Below, one piece after another: positions 18,904 through 28,014 of a stretch of DNA of 64,000 bases. This DNA is from an uncultured bacterium (GTDB taxonomy: Bacteria; Sysuimicrobiota; Sysuimicrobiia; Sysuimicrobiales; Sysuimicrobiaceae): contig CALIMJ010000008.1 of the NCBI GenBank assembly GCA_938028835.1, forward strand, positions 124,001 to 188,000, given 5' to 3'. The notes beneath the pieces are model-generated. The model searched no databases, was not told where the DNA came from, and saw only the letters and a list, made by a program, of their open reading frames with translations. How positions within the stretch are numbered: position 1 is the first letter of the stretch; each line of letters starts with the position of its first letter. Made by a program: the position numbers and the translations under genes.

Positions 18904-19638
18904 TTGACGGTGGAGCCGCGGATCTGGGTGGGCTGCTGCGGGTTCGCCCGCAAGCTGGAGGAGTACGCCCGTCACCTACCCGTGGTGGAGGTGCAGCAGA
19001 CCTTCTACCGGCTCCCGCAGGTGAGGACCGCGCAAGGCTGGCGCCGACGCGTGCCCGAAGAGTTCGTGTTCACGCTGAAGGCGTGGCAGCTCATCACGCA
19101 CCCACCGGCCAGCCCCACCTACCGCCGCCTGGGTCGGCCGGTGCCTGCCTCTCGAGCCGACCGCTACGGGTTCTTCGCGCCCACGGAGGAGGTCCGGGAG
19201 GCGTGGGCTCAAACCCTAGAGGTGGCGCGGGCCCTGCGCGCCTCCGTGGTGGTGTTCCAGTGCCCCGCCAGCTTCACACCCACTGCCGTTCACGTGGCCA
19301 ACCTGGAGCGTTTCTTCCGGTCAGCCCCGCGGGACGGCCTCCAGTTCGCGTGGGAGCCCCGAGGGGATTGGCCGGAGGCGCTGGTGAGGCGGCTGTGCCA
19401 GGAGCTGGACCTCGTGCACTGTACCGACCCGTTCGTGGCGCAGAGTGCCTTCGGCCGGTTCCGCTACTTCCGGCTGCACGGCCGGGGTGGCTACCGGTAC
19501 CGGTACACCGACGGGGACCTCCGGGAGCTCCGCGGGTGGTGCCAGGAACCCGCCTACGTCCTGTTCAACAACGTCAGCATGTGGGACGACGCCCTGCGGT
19601 TTCAGCACCTATTGGCCGGCGACGACGCCCGCCCGTGA
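18904..19638 (+). CDS. DUF72 family TIM-barrel protein
   Basis: VEVQQTFYRLPQVRTAQGWRRRVPEEFVFTLKAWQLITH...; YFRLHGRGGYRYRYTDGDLREL...VLFNNVSMWDDAL. Confidence 0.88.
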   Translation: MTVEPRIWVGCCGFARKLEEYARHLPVVEVQQTFYRLPQVRTAQGWRRRVPEEFVFTLKAWQLITHPPASPTYRRLGRPVPASRADRYGFFAPTEEVREAWAQTLEVARALRASVVVFQCPASFTPTAVHVANLERFFRSAPRDGLQFAWEPRGDWPEALVRRLCQELDLVHCTDPFVAQSAFGRFRYFRLHGRGGYRYRYTDGDLRELRGWCQEPAYVLFNNVSMWDDALRFQHLLAGDDARP

Positions 19639-19645
19639 GAGTCGT

Positions 19646-20281
19646 CTACCGCCGGTACGCCACCAGGACCCCGTCCCGCAGGGGGACCACGGTGGCCGCG
19701 AAGTCGGGGTCCGTGAACACCGCGCGGGTGAACTGCCGGATGGCCTCCGTGGCCGCGTCCCGGGCCCCGCGATCCAGCACACGGCCGTACCAGAGCACGT
19801 TGTCCGCCAGCAGCAGCCCGCCGGATCGCAGGTGCGACTTGATCACGGGGAGCGCGTCCGGGTAGGCGGGCTTCTCGATGTCGTTGAACACCACGTCAAA
19901 TGCCTCGTGCAGGGACGCCAGGTATTCCACCGCCTCCGCCACGTGGAACCGGACCACGGACACCAGCCCCATGCGGCCCAGGTACTGCTGGGCGTCCCGG
20001 GACAGCTGCGGGTCCCAAACCACGTGGTGCACCACACCGCCCCCGTTCTCCCGCACCGCGAGGGCGAACCACGCGGTGGAGTACCCGTACCCCGAGCCCA
20101 TCTCGAACACCCGCCGCGCCCCTGCAAGGCGGGTCAGCACGTAGAACAGCTGACCGACCGCGGGGCCCACGATGGGGAACCCCGTGGCCCGGGCCCGCGC
20201 CTCCATCTCCTCCAGCACGGGATGTCGGGGCGGGACCAAGGACTCCAGGTACGGCATCAACCTGGCGTGGAACAGGTCCAC
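19646..20281 (-). CDS. class I SAM-dependent O-methyltransferase
   Basis: RVFEMGSGYGYSTAWFALAV; FNDIEKPAYPDALPVI; LLADNVLWYGRV. Confidence 0.88.
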   Translation of the reverse strand: MDLFHARLMPYLESLVPPRHPVLEEMEARARATGFPIVGPAVGQLFYVLTRLAGARRVFEMGSGYGYSTAWFALAVRENGGGVVHHVVWDPQLSRDAQQYLGRMGLVSVVRFHVAEAVEYLASLHEAFDVVFNDIEKPAYPDALPVIKSHLRSGGLLLADNVLWYGRVLDRGARDAATEAIRQFTRAVFTDPDFAATVVPLRDGVLVAYRR

Positions 20282-20386
20282 GGCAGCACCCCCGCTGATG
20301 GGTTGGCCGCCCGCGCGCGGTCTCCTCCCGGGGAGTTCCGCTCCCGGCGTCGAAGACGGTAACAGGACCACGAGGGGGAGGGTTGC

Positions 20387-21457
20387 ATGCGTTGGCTGGT
20401 GGCTGGGTTGACCGCGCTGGTGGTGTTCGGTGCGCGGCCGTCCGCGCGCCCACAGGTCGCGGAGTGGGTCCGGGAGCTGGAGGTGCCGTGGGCCATCGCG
20501 TTCGCCCCCGATGGCCGCGCCTTCGTCACGGAGCGGCCGGGCCGGGTGCGGGTGGTACGGGCGGGGCGGCTGGACCCCGAGCCCGCGGCGACCCTGCCGG
20601 TGGCGCACGTGGGCGAAGGCGGCCTACTGGGGCTGGCCCTGCACCCGCAGTTCCCCGACCCGCCGTACGTGTACGTGTACTACACGTACCAGCAGGACGG
20701 GCTGCGCAACCGGGTGGAGCGGTTCCGGGAGCAGGGCGGCAGGCTCGTACGGGACCGGGTGATCGTAGACGACATCCCCGGTGCCTTCGTGCACGACGGG
20801 GGCCGGATCCGGTTCGGGCCCGACGGCATGCTGTACGTGGGGACGGGAGACGCTCGGCAGCCCGCCCTCGCACAGGACCCGCGGTCCCTGGCGGGCAAGA
20901 TCCTGCGGGTGACGCCCGACGGCGGCGTCCCCCCTGACAACCCGTTTCCCGGGTCCGTGGTGTACTCCCTGGGCCACCGTAACGTGCAGGGATTGGCCTG
21001 GCACCCGCTCTCCCGCCGGCTGTACGCCACTGAGCATGGACCCTCCGGCGAGCGCGGGTTCGCCCACGACGAGGTGAACCTGATCCGTCCTGGCGGCAAC
21101 TACGGCTGGCCGGAGGTGCTGTGCGGGCAGGGCGGCCGGCCGGAGTTTGTGGAAGCCCTGGCGTGTAGCGGCGAGGACACCTGGGCCCCTTCCGGGGCGG
21201 AGTTCGTGAGGACCGGCAGCTGGCGCGGACGGTTGCTGGTGGCCAACCTCCGTGGCGCCCACCTGCGGGCCTTCGTGCTCGCCCCTGACGGAAGCCGGGT
21301 GGAGCGGCAGGAGGTGGTGCTGTCCGGGTTCGGGCGCCTGCGGGACGTGGTCGAGGGCCCGGACCGCGCCCTGTACGTCCTCACCAGCAACCGGGACGGC
21401 CGGGGTCGGCCCACCGCCTCTGATGACCGGATCCTGCGGGTCCCGCTGCCGCCTTGA
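20387..21457 (+). CDS. PQQ-dependent sugar dehydrogenase-like (glucose/sorbosone family), secreted
   Basis: VPWAIAFAPDGRAFVTERPGRVRVV; GEGGLLGLALHPQFPDPPYVYVYYTY; LYATEHGPSGERGFAHDEVNLIRPGGNYGWPEV. Confidence 0.92.
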   Translation: MRWLVAGLTALVVFGARPSARPQVAEWVRELEVPWAIAFAPDGRAFVTERPGRVRVVRAGRLDPEPAATLPVAHVGEGGLLGLALHPQFPDPPYVYVYYTYQQDGLRNRVERFREQGGRLVRDRVIVDDIPGAFVHDGGRIRFGPDGMLYVGTGDARQPALAQDPRSLAGKILRVTPDGGVPPDNPFPGSVVYSLGHRNVQGLAWHPLSRRLYATEHGPSGERGFAHDEVNLIRPGGNYGWPEVLCGQGGRPEFVEALACSGEDTWAPSGAEFVRTGSWRGRLLVANLRGAHLRAFVLAPDGSRVERQEVVLSGFGRLRDVVEGPDRALYVLTSNRDGRGRPTASDDRILRVPLPP

Positions 21458-21689
21458 ACCAGGGTCAGGTCTGAGAGGGGAGGAGGAACTCATCCCGGAG
21501 CCCTTCGTGGTCCGGTTGGGGCTGGACCCTGGAGCGGTCGCCAGTGGGGCAGAGCACTCGCCGGCCCGCGGTAGTCCAGCTGTCGCCGAAAGTGGCGCGG
21601 GAGGGCACGTATCTCCTGGCGCCTGAGGACGCCTCTCGTGCGCGCGGGAGTCCCCCCCAGGTGCGGCCCGTGTCCGTCAGTGAGGGGAC

Positions 21690-21880
21690 AAGCGTGTCTA
21701 CCCCCAACATCGACCTGCGGGAAAAAGCGCTGGACTACGCGGAGGCGGGGATTCCGGAGTACTGGAGGTGGACCGCGAGGGGGTGGGGTCACGGTCCACC
21801 GGCTGGAGTGTGGTGTGGATTCCCGCGCGCAGGCTGCGGCACCCCGTGGACCCCACGGTCACGTTACGAAGGTTGCGGTG
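21690..21880 (+). pseudogene. Uma2-family endonuclease remnant, frameshifted
   Basis: SEGTSVSTPNIDLREKALDYAEAGIPEYW in one frame, then MDREG and GVTVHRLE in the other two frames. Confidence 0.65.
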
Positions 21881-23069
21881 TGTCGCCGGGCAGCCGGTAG
21901 TTGCGGAAGGTGTACCACAGGGCGACGTCGTAGCAAGCCTTCAGCGCCCCCGCGGCCAAGAACGGTGCCGCGCCGGAAGCGAGTGGGAAGCTCCAGCCGG
22001 CCAGCGGGGTGGCCAGTCCCGCCGCCACGTGGCGCACCGCCAACGTAAGACCCGCTGCGGCCGCCTGCTCCTCCCGCAGGACCGCCGCCATGGTGTAGGC
22101 ACGCCGCACGGGCACGTCCACCTGCGACGTCAGGTGGCGCAGGAGGAGTGCGGCCACCGAGGCCTCCCACGTGGGTAGCAAAGGGACCGCGCACAGGAGC
22201 GCGTTGGATACGAGGTGGGTCCCCACCATGGTGCGCAGGAGGTCCCAGCGCCGCACCAGGAACGGCGCCATCAAAAAGGACAGGCCAGACAGCAGGTTGG
22301 TGCCGAAGAAGAGGAGCCCGAGGGCGGCAGCCCCGAGCCCGAACCTCTGGTGGAACCACAGAGCCACGAAGCTCTGAACCACGAAGCCCCCCGCGAAGGC
22401 GTCCAGGCCGAAGAGGGCCGCCAGCGCCAGGACCGGTCTGCGGGACGGTCCCAGCCTTCCCCGTGCGGGGGCGACAGGCCGAGGAACGTCGGAAACACCC
22501 GCGTACACCGGGAGCAGGGCTGCCGACAGAGCTGCGAAAACCCATATCACCATGGCGTTCAGCGCCGTCCCAGGGTCCTGGGACGGGGCGAGCGTGGACA
22601 GGGCGGTGACCGCGAGGCCACCGGCGGCCGCCGCCACGAACGCGGAGAAGTCGTACACGGCGTAGACGCGGACGTGCCGGGAGCCAGGCGTATGCGTGGC
22701 GAGAGCCGTCTGCTCCAGCGCCTGGAATGCCGCTACGTCCTGCCCCGTGGGGCTTACCAGTCCCAGGGCGAACACGGCGGCCAGCAAGCGGAAGTCGGAG
22801 CTGGTGGCCACCACCGCTCCGGAGGCGGCGAGGGCAGCCGCGCAGCCCATCAGGGCTGGCCGCAGGTGGTGGCGCAGGAGGGTCGGCAGCCCTGCTCCCG
22901 CGGCCGCGCCGCCCCAGAGGGCCGCGGTGAACAGCAGGCCCACCTGCAGCGCGGACAGCCCCCGTCGGGATAGCTCGACCGCCAGGACCACGGACAGCGC
23001 GCCGTAGCCGAAGGTCCGCACCGCACGGGCCGCGACCAGCCGCCCGAGGTGCCCGGGGGTTTGCCTCAC
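21864..23069 (-). CDS. MFS transporter
   Basis: about 12 predicted TM segments; overlaps the upstream ChrB-domain gene by GTGA. Confidence 0.82.
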   Translation of the reverse strand: MRQTPGHLGRLVAARAVRTFGYGALSVVLAVELSRRGLSALQVGLLFTAALWGGAAAGAGLPTLLRHHLRPALMGCAAALAASGAVVATSSDFRLLAAVFALGLVSPTGQDVAAFQALEQTALATHTPGSRHVRVYAVYDFSAFVAAAAGGLAVTALSTLAPSQDPGTALNAMVIWVFAALSAALLPVYAGVSDVPRPVAPARGRLGPSRRPVLALAALFGLDAFAGGFVVQSFVALWFHQRFGLGAAALGLLFFGTNLLSGLSFLMAPFLVRRWDLLRTMVGTHLVSNALLCAVPLLPTWEASVAALLLRHLTSQVDVPVRRAYTMAAVLREEQAAAAGLTLAVRHVAAGLATPLAGWSFPLASGAAPFLAAGALKACYDVALWYTFRNYRLPGDTPQPS

Positions 23070-23506
23070 CCGCCCTCCCGGACCCGGTGCTGGCACCACG
23101 CGTACAGGGCCTCGTACAGCGGTGTCTGGAGCCTCAGCTTGGCGAGGTCGTCCTCCCCCAGGCACAGGGCGAACCCGTGCGCGATGGCGCGCAGGCCCGC
23201 ACACTCCGGCTCGATCCCCACGTCCTCCGGGATGTCCGCGCCGTGCACGATCCGGCCCAGCAGGTGCAGCGCCGGGTCAGCCAAGCCGTAGCGGACCACG
23301 ATGGACTCGAAGCTGCAGCGGCCCTCCACGTGGCCCAGCTCGGCCCCGGGCACGTCGAACGGGACGGCCCCCTCGAGGGCGGCGACCTCCAGCACGCGCT
23401 CCGCGGGGACGAACAGGAACTCCGCCTGGGGGTCCACGAACCGACGGATGAGCCAAGGGCAGGCGACCCGGTCCACCTTGGCGTTGGAACGCGTGACCCA
23501 CTTCAC
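23066..23506 (-). CDS. ChrB-type chromate-resistance C-terminal domain protein
   Basis: WVTRSNAKVDRVACPWLIRRFVDPQAEFLFVPAERV...GADIPEDVGIEPECAGLRAIAHGFAL. Confidence 0.88.
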   Translation of the reverse strand: MKWVTRSNAKVDRVACPWLIRRFVDPQAEFLFVPAERVLEVAALEGAVPFDVPGAELGHVEGRCSFESIVVRYGLADPALHLLGRIVHGADIPEDVGIEPECAGLRAIAHGFALCLGEDDLAKLRLQTPLYEALYAWCQHRVREGG

Positions 23507-23574
23507 CGTCCCACCCCCTCTCGCGTCTACGGTAGCAGGGGGGTCGGCCCGCGGGCAGGGCCTACAATCGGGTC

Positions 23575-24846
23575 GTGGCGCGAAGGTTTCCGCCGGGGTT
23601 CCGCTGGGGGACAGCCACCAGCGCCCACCAGGTGGAGGGTTGCAACCGCAACAACGACTGGTGGGCCTTCGAGCAGCTTCCCGGCCGCATCCGCCGGGGC
23701 GAGCGGTCCGGCCGGGCCTGCGACTGGTGGCGCAACGCGGAGGCGGACTTCGACCGCATGGTGGCCCTGCACCTGAACGCGCACCGCCTGTCCGTGGAGT
23801 GGAGCCGGCTGGAGCCTCAGGCCGGGCGGGTGGACGAGTCCGCGGTACGGCGGTACCGGCAGATGCTGCGCGGGCTGCGGGAGCGCGGTATGGAGCCCAT
23901 GGTGACCCTGCACCACTTCACCCTGCCCCTGTGGGTGGCGCGGGCCGGCGGGTGGGAGAACCCCGAGGCGGTGGACTGGTTCGGCGGGTTCGCGCGGCGG
24001 TGCGGGGAGTGGTTCGGTGACCTGGTGGACCTCTGGGTGACGATCAACGAGCCCAACCTCGTGGTGGTGTTGGGCTACCTGCAGGGCCGCCATCCACCCG
24101 AAGTCCGGAACCCGCGGCGGGCCCTGCGGGCGGCCCGCCACCTCCTGCGTGCCCACGCGGCCGCCTACCGCGCCCTGCACGAGGTTCAACCGCAGGCCCG
24201 GGTGGGGATCGCCCACCACCTGCGGCCCATGGACCCCGAACGGGAGGGTCACCCCTTGGACGTGCGGGTGGCCCGCTGGCACGGGGAGTGGTTCAACTGG
24301 GTGTGGCTGGACCTCCTGCACCGGGGCGTGGCGGAGAGGTGGTGGAGTCCGGGTCCGCTGCCGGAGTGCGCGGGCACGCTGGATTTCGTGGGGGTCAACT
24401 ACTACACGCGGGACCGTGTGCGATTCGCGCCGTGGGCTCCGCACACGGCCTTCGGCGTCCACCGGCCGAGCCGGGGAGCTCCCACCAGCGACTTCGGGTA
24501 CGGGGAGATCTACCCGGAAGGGCTGTACCGGGTGTTGCGGGAGACCTGGCAGCGCTACCGGAAGCCTCTGTACGTCACGGAAAACGGCCTTCCGGACGCG
24601 GAGGACCGCTGGCGGCCGCGGTTCCTGGTGGACCACCTCGCCGCCCTCCACGCAGCCCTGTCGGAGGGGATCCCCGTGCTCGGGTACTACCACTGGTCGC
24701 TGGTGGACAACTTCGAGTGGACGGAGGGGTGGCGGATGAAGTTCGGGTTGCTCGGTCTGGACCCCACCTCCCAACGCCGGTGGCCGCGGCCTTCGGCTTC
24801 GGTGTACGCGGCGGTGTGCGCTGCCAACACGCTCCCCGACTCATAG
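23575..24846 (+). CDS. GH1 beta-glucosidase
   Basis: FPPGFRWGTATSAHQVEG, DLWVTINEPNLVV (acid/base), LYVTENGLPD (nucleophile), YYHWSLVDNFEWTEGW. Confidence 0.96.
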   Translation: MARRFPPGFRWGTATSAHQVEGCNRNNDWWAFEQLPGRIRRGERSGRACDWWRNAEADFDRMVALHLNAHRLSVEWSRLEPQAGRVDESAVRRYRQMLRGLRERGMEPMVTLHHFTLPLWVARAGGWENPEAVDWFGGFARRCGEWFGDLVDLWVTINEPNLVVVLGYLQGRHPPEVRNPRRALRAARHLLRAHAAAYRALHEVQPQARVGIAHHLRPMDPEREGHPLDVRVARWHGEWFNWVWLDLLHRGVAERWWSPGPLPECAGTLDFVGVNYYTRDRVRFAPWAPHTAFGVHRPSRGAPTSDFGYGEIYPEGLYRVLRETWQRYRKPLYVTENGLPDAEDRWRPRFLVDHLAALHAALSEGIPVLGYYHWSLVDNFEWTEGWRMKFGLLGLDPTSQRRWPRPSASVYAAVCAANTLPDS

Positions 24847-24890
24847 AGACCACCCGCGTCAATCCATCGAAAGGTTCTAGCCCAGCAGGG

Positions 24891-24918
24891 TTGACCCGCG
24901 CGGCCACTCTGCTACTAT
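24891..24918 (+). promoter_or_regulatory. sigma-70-like promoter
   Basis: TTGACC - 16 bp - TACTAT. Confidence 0.7.
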
Positions 24919-24923
24919 GAGCG

Positions 24924-25042
24924 TGGACGCGGTGCCCAGCGGGCACGGAGCCCGCCGGGGCCGCGTCGACGTTTGTGTGAAGGCGAGGGCCGGCGCCCGA
25001 TTAAGGGAGTCGGGCAGCCGGCCCCCCTGTTGGAGGTCGCGG
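24924..25042 (+). ncRNA. structured 5' leader (candidate cis-regulatory RNA)
   Basis: hairpin 1: GACGCGG(24926-24932)/CCGCGTC(24961-24967), CCC/GGG and GCGGGC-ACGGA-GCCCGC; hairpin 2: GGCCGGCGCCCGA-TTAAGGGAG-TCGGGC(A)GCCGGCC (24988-25023), then SD GGAGG and ATG 25043. Confidence 0.6.
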
Positions 25043-25414
25043 ATGCTGCGTGCGCATCGCGAGGCGCTGTGGGAAATCCGGAGGGAGACGGTGAAGGTCC
25101 GGGCGGACTACCGACGGGCGCTGGACGGCGAGCGGCGGCGCCGCGCCCGGATCCGTCACGAGCTGAGCCAGTACGCCTCCGCCCACACCGCCTACCGCGG
25201 CGAGCACCGGGCGGTGCTGGAGGGTGCGAAGCGGATGGCCCGGGAGGGGCTGGACGCTCACCGGAAGGCGCTCCAGGAGAACGCCTGGCTGCTGAAGCTG
25301 GTTGCCCTGTACGAGCGGGTCCAGCAGATGCGGGCGCAGCGAGTCCGGGCCCGGGCTGAGCGGACGGCGCAGGCGCGTGCGGCGTCGGCACAGCCCGTAG
25401 TTGCTCAAACGTAG
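25043..25414 (+). CDS. small basic coiled-coil protein, unknown function
   Basis: ATG with upstream GGAGG; 123 aa Arg/Ala/Glu-rich helix; promoter and terminators bracket it. Confidence 0.7.
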   Translation: MLRAHREALWEIRRETVKVRADYRRALDGERRRRARIRHELSQYASAHTAYRGEHRAVLEGAKRMAREGLDAHRKALQENAWLLKLVALYERVQQMRAQRVRARAERTAQARAASAQPVVAQT

Positions 25415-25424
25415 GCCACCCCAC

Positions 25425-25447
25425 CCCTCGGCTCCCCCGGCCGAGGG
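25425..25447 (+). terminator. hairpin downstream of small ORF
   Basis: CCCTCGGC-TCCCCCG-GCCGAGGG. Confidence 0.55.
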
Positions 25448-25464
25448 TGATGCCCCACCCCCCA

Positions 25465-25498
25465 CCAGCGGCGGCCCTCGCGGCCGCCGCTGGCTTTT
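25465..25498 (+). terminator. Rho-independent terminator
   Basis: CCAGCGGCGGCC-CTCGC-GGCCGCCGCTGG-CTTTT, perfect 12-bp stem. Confidence 0.88.
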
Positions 25499-25506
25499 CG
25501 TGGCGT

Positions 25507-26100
25507 TCACCCGGAGGTTCTCAACGCCTGGATGCGTGGGTGGCGGCGGAGGCGCTGGAGGAAGTTGCGCTTGGCCAGGTACACCGCCTCCGGGGAGGGG
25601 AACAGGTCGGGCCGGCGCTGGCAGATCTCCTGCGGGGTGAACCCGCACACGAAGGTCCCGTACACCAGCACCCGTTCCCGCTCGTCCTGCACCAGGGAGG
25701 AGACCGCGGACCACACTTCCTCCCGCTGAAGGTTGGCGACGGCTTCCTCCTCCGGATCGGCCGCCTCGGAGACCTGGAGGGGTTCTTCGAAGGCGCGCCG
25801 CTCCTGCTGCCGGACCACGTCCAGGATGGCGGTGTGGGTGCACATCTTCAGGTAACGGAGGAGGCTGGGAGCGTTGGGGAAGCGGCGGAACTTCTCGGGA
25901 TCCACGGCGGAGTGCAGGCGGTCGAAGGCGCGGTTGACGAAGAACGTCACGGGCTCGCCGGTCTGGAGGAACCAGGGGTGTCGCCGTACCCAGGCGGCCA
26001 CCAGGTTCTCGTACCGGGCGTACAGTTCCCGCCAGGCCTCCGGATCCCTGTGAACCAGGGCCTGCCGGAACAGCGCGTACGCTTGCTCGTCCCGATCCAT
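25507..26100 (-). CDS. ECF-like sigma-70 family factor, divergent
   Basis: WRELYARYENLVAAWVRRH...SLLRYLKMCTHTAILDVVRQ...GFTPQEICQRRPDLFPSPEAVYLAKRNFLQRLRR. Confidence 0.72.
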   Translation of the reverse strand: MDRDEQAYALFRQALVHRDPEAWRELYARYENLVAAWVRRHPWFLQTGEPVTFFVNRAFDRLHSAVDPEKFRRFPNAPSLLRYLKMCTHTAILDVVRQQERRAFEEPLQVSEAADPEEEAVANLQREEVWSAVSSLVQDERERVLVYGTFVCGFTPQEICQRRPDLFPSPEAVYLAKRNFLQRLRRHPRIQALRTSG

Positions 26101-26197
26101 CCACGTACCCCGTCGGCGAGGCGGAAGGCCCGCGGGTGTGGGGGAGGTCGAAGGAGTATTCTGGCGGGGGACAGGTGACTCCTTGCGGGAGGTGCCC

Positions 26198-27142
26198 ATG
26201 CGGGTGCTGGTGACCGGTGGAGCGGGTTTCGTAGGCTCCCACGTGGTGGAGGTGCTGAGGGCCGCGGGCCACCGGGTGGCGGTGGTGGACGTGCTGGATC
26301 CGGGGCGTGCAGAGTTCGTGCCCGAGGACGTCCCCCTGTACCGGGTGGACGTGGCCAGTCGTCAGCTGGAGGAGGTGTTCCAGGAGGAGCGCCCGCAGGC
26401 GGTGTGCCACCACGCGGCGCAGGCGTCCGTGGCGGTGTCGGTGCGGGAGCCCCTCCGGGACGCCCAGGTGAACGTGCTGGGGACTCTGAACGTGCTGGAG
26501 TGCTGCGTCCGCTACGGAGTCGGCCGGGTGCTGTTTGCCAGCACGGGGGGCGCCATCTACGGGGAACCCGACCGCCTGCCCGTCTCGGAGGATCACCCCA
26601 CGCGGCCCGTGAGCCCGTACGGGGTACACAAGCTGTGCGCGGAGCAGCACCTGGCCGCGTACGGACACCTGTACGGTCTCCGCTGGGTCGCCCTCCGCTA
26701 CGGCAACGTGTACGGGCCGCGCCAGGATCCCTACGGCGAGGCCGGCGTGGTGGCTATCTTCTGCGTGGCCATGCTGGAGGGCCGGCAACCCGTGATCTTC
26801 GGAGACGGTGAGCACACGCGGGACTACGTGTACGTGGAGGACGTGGCCCGGGCCAACCTGCTGGCCCTGGAGACCGACGCGCAGGGCGTGTTCAACGTGG
26901 GTACCGGGGTGGAGACCTCCACGCGCCGGGTCTTCGAGCTGGTGCGGGACGCCACGGGATTCTCGGGGGAGCCCCGGTACGGCCCCGCCCGCCCCGGCGA
27001 CGTGCGGCGGATCTGCCTGGACACCGCTCGGGCCGAACACGTGCTCGGCTGGCGCCCACAGGTCACCCTGGCCGAGGGGATCGCGCGGACCGTCGCCTGG
27101 TTCCGCGCGCACGCACGAACTGGACGGCGGGACGTACCATAG
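26198..27142 (+). CDS. galE: NAD-dependent epimerase (UDP-glucose 4-epimerase type)
   Basis: MRVLVTGGAGFVGSHVVEVL; SPYGVHKLCAEQ; RYGNVYGPRQDPYGEAGVVAIF. Confidence 0.9.
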   Translation: MRVLVTGGAGFVGSHVVEVLRAAGHRVAVVDVLDPGRAEFVPEDVPLYRVDVASRQLEEVFQEERPQAVCHHAAQASVAVSVREPLRDAQVNVLGTLNVLECCVRYGVGRVLFASTGGAIYGEPDRLPVSEDHPTRPVSPYGVHKLCAEQHLAAYGHLYGLRWVALRYGNVYGPRQDPYGEAGVVAIFCVAMLEGRQPVIFGDGEHTRDYVYVEDVARANLLALETDAQGVFNVGTGVETSTRRVFELVRDATGFSGEPRYGPARPGDVRRICLDTARAEHVLGWRPQVTLAEGIARTVAWFRAHARTGRRDVP

Positions 27143-27174
27143 ACGTGCAGGACGACTCTTCCGGGGAGCGGCGC

Positions 27175-28014
27175 ATGCGTCCCATCTGGAAAGGCCACAT
27201 CGCCTTCGGGCTGGTCACCATCCCCGTGCGGGTGTACGTGGCCCAGGAGTCCAAGGACGTGCGGTTCCGGCAGCTCCACGCGGCCTGCGGGACGCCCATC
27301 AAGCAGGTCCGCCGCTGCCCCCGGTGCGAGCGGGACGTGGAGTGGCACGAGGTGGTGCGCGGGTACGAGTACGGCAAAGGGCGGTTCGTACCTGTCACCG
27401 ACGAAGACCTCCAGGCGGTCCCCCTGCCCACCAAGGGGACGGTGGACCTGTTCGGGTTCGTGCAGCTGCAGGAGATCGACCCCCTCTACTACGAGCGTGC
27501 CTACTACCTGGCCCCTGACGTGGGCGGGGCCAAGGCCTTCAAGCTCCTCCAGGAGGCCCTGGCCGCTTCGGGCCGGGTAGGGATCGGGAAGGTGGCCCTG
27601 CGGGAGAAGGAGCACCTGGTGGCCCTGCGCCCTTACGGGGACACCCTCGTGATGGAGGTCCTGTACTACCCGGACGAGATCCGGGCCGTGTCAGACCTGC
27701 CGGGGTTCCCCCTCGAGGTGAAGGTGCACCCCAACGAGCGCAAGATGGCGGTGCAGCTGGTGGAGGGGATGACCATGGAGTTCCGCCCGGAGGAGTACCG
27801 GGACGAGTACCGGGAGGCGCTGTTGCGGGTGATCCAGGCAAAGGTGGAGGGTGCGCCTCCGCCCGAGTCCGCGGCGCCGAGGGAGGAGAAGGTGGTGGAT
27901 CTCATGGAGGCGCTGCGGCGGAGCCTGGAGCTGGCCAAACGGCAGCGGGTTCGCCGCGAGGCGGCTTCCCCGACAGGCAAGCGGGTGGCGGCCATGCGGG
28001 AACGGCACAAGTGA
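27175..28014 (+). CDS. ku: Ku protein (bacterial NHEJ)
   Basis: MRPIWKGHIAFGLVTIPVRVYVA...FRQLHAACGTPIKQVRRCPRCERDVEWHEVVRGYEYGKGRFV. Confidence 0.96.
   Translation: MRPIWKGHIAFGLVTIPVRVYVAQESKDVRFRQLHAACGTPIKQVRRCPRCERDVEWHEVVRGYEYGKGRFVPVTDEDLQAVPLPTKGTVDLFGFVQLQEIDPLYYERAYYLAPDVGGAKAFKLLQEALAASGRVGIGKVALREKEHLVALRPYGDTLVMEVLYYPDEIRAVSDLPGFPLEVKVHPNERKMAVQLVEGMTMEFRPEEYRDEYREALLRVIQAKVEGAPPPESAAPREEKVVDLMEALRRSLELAKRQRVRREAASPTGKRVAAMRERHK

Noticed and set aside
24917-25042. Upstream extension of the small coiled-coil ORF to ATG 24917
   Set aside because: That ATG overlaps the predicted -10 box, has no SD, and the extension covers the structured leader; ATG 25043 has GGAGG
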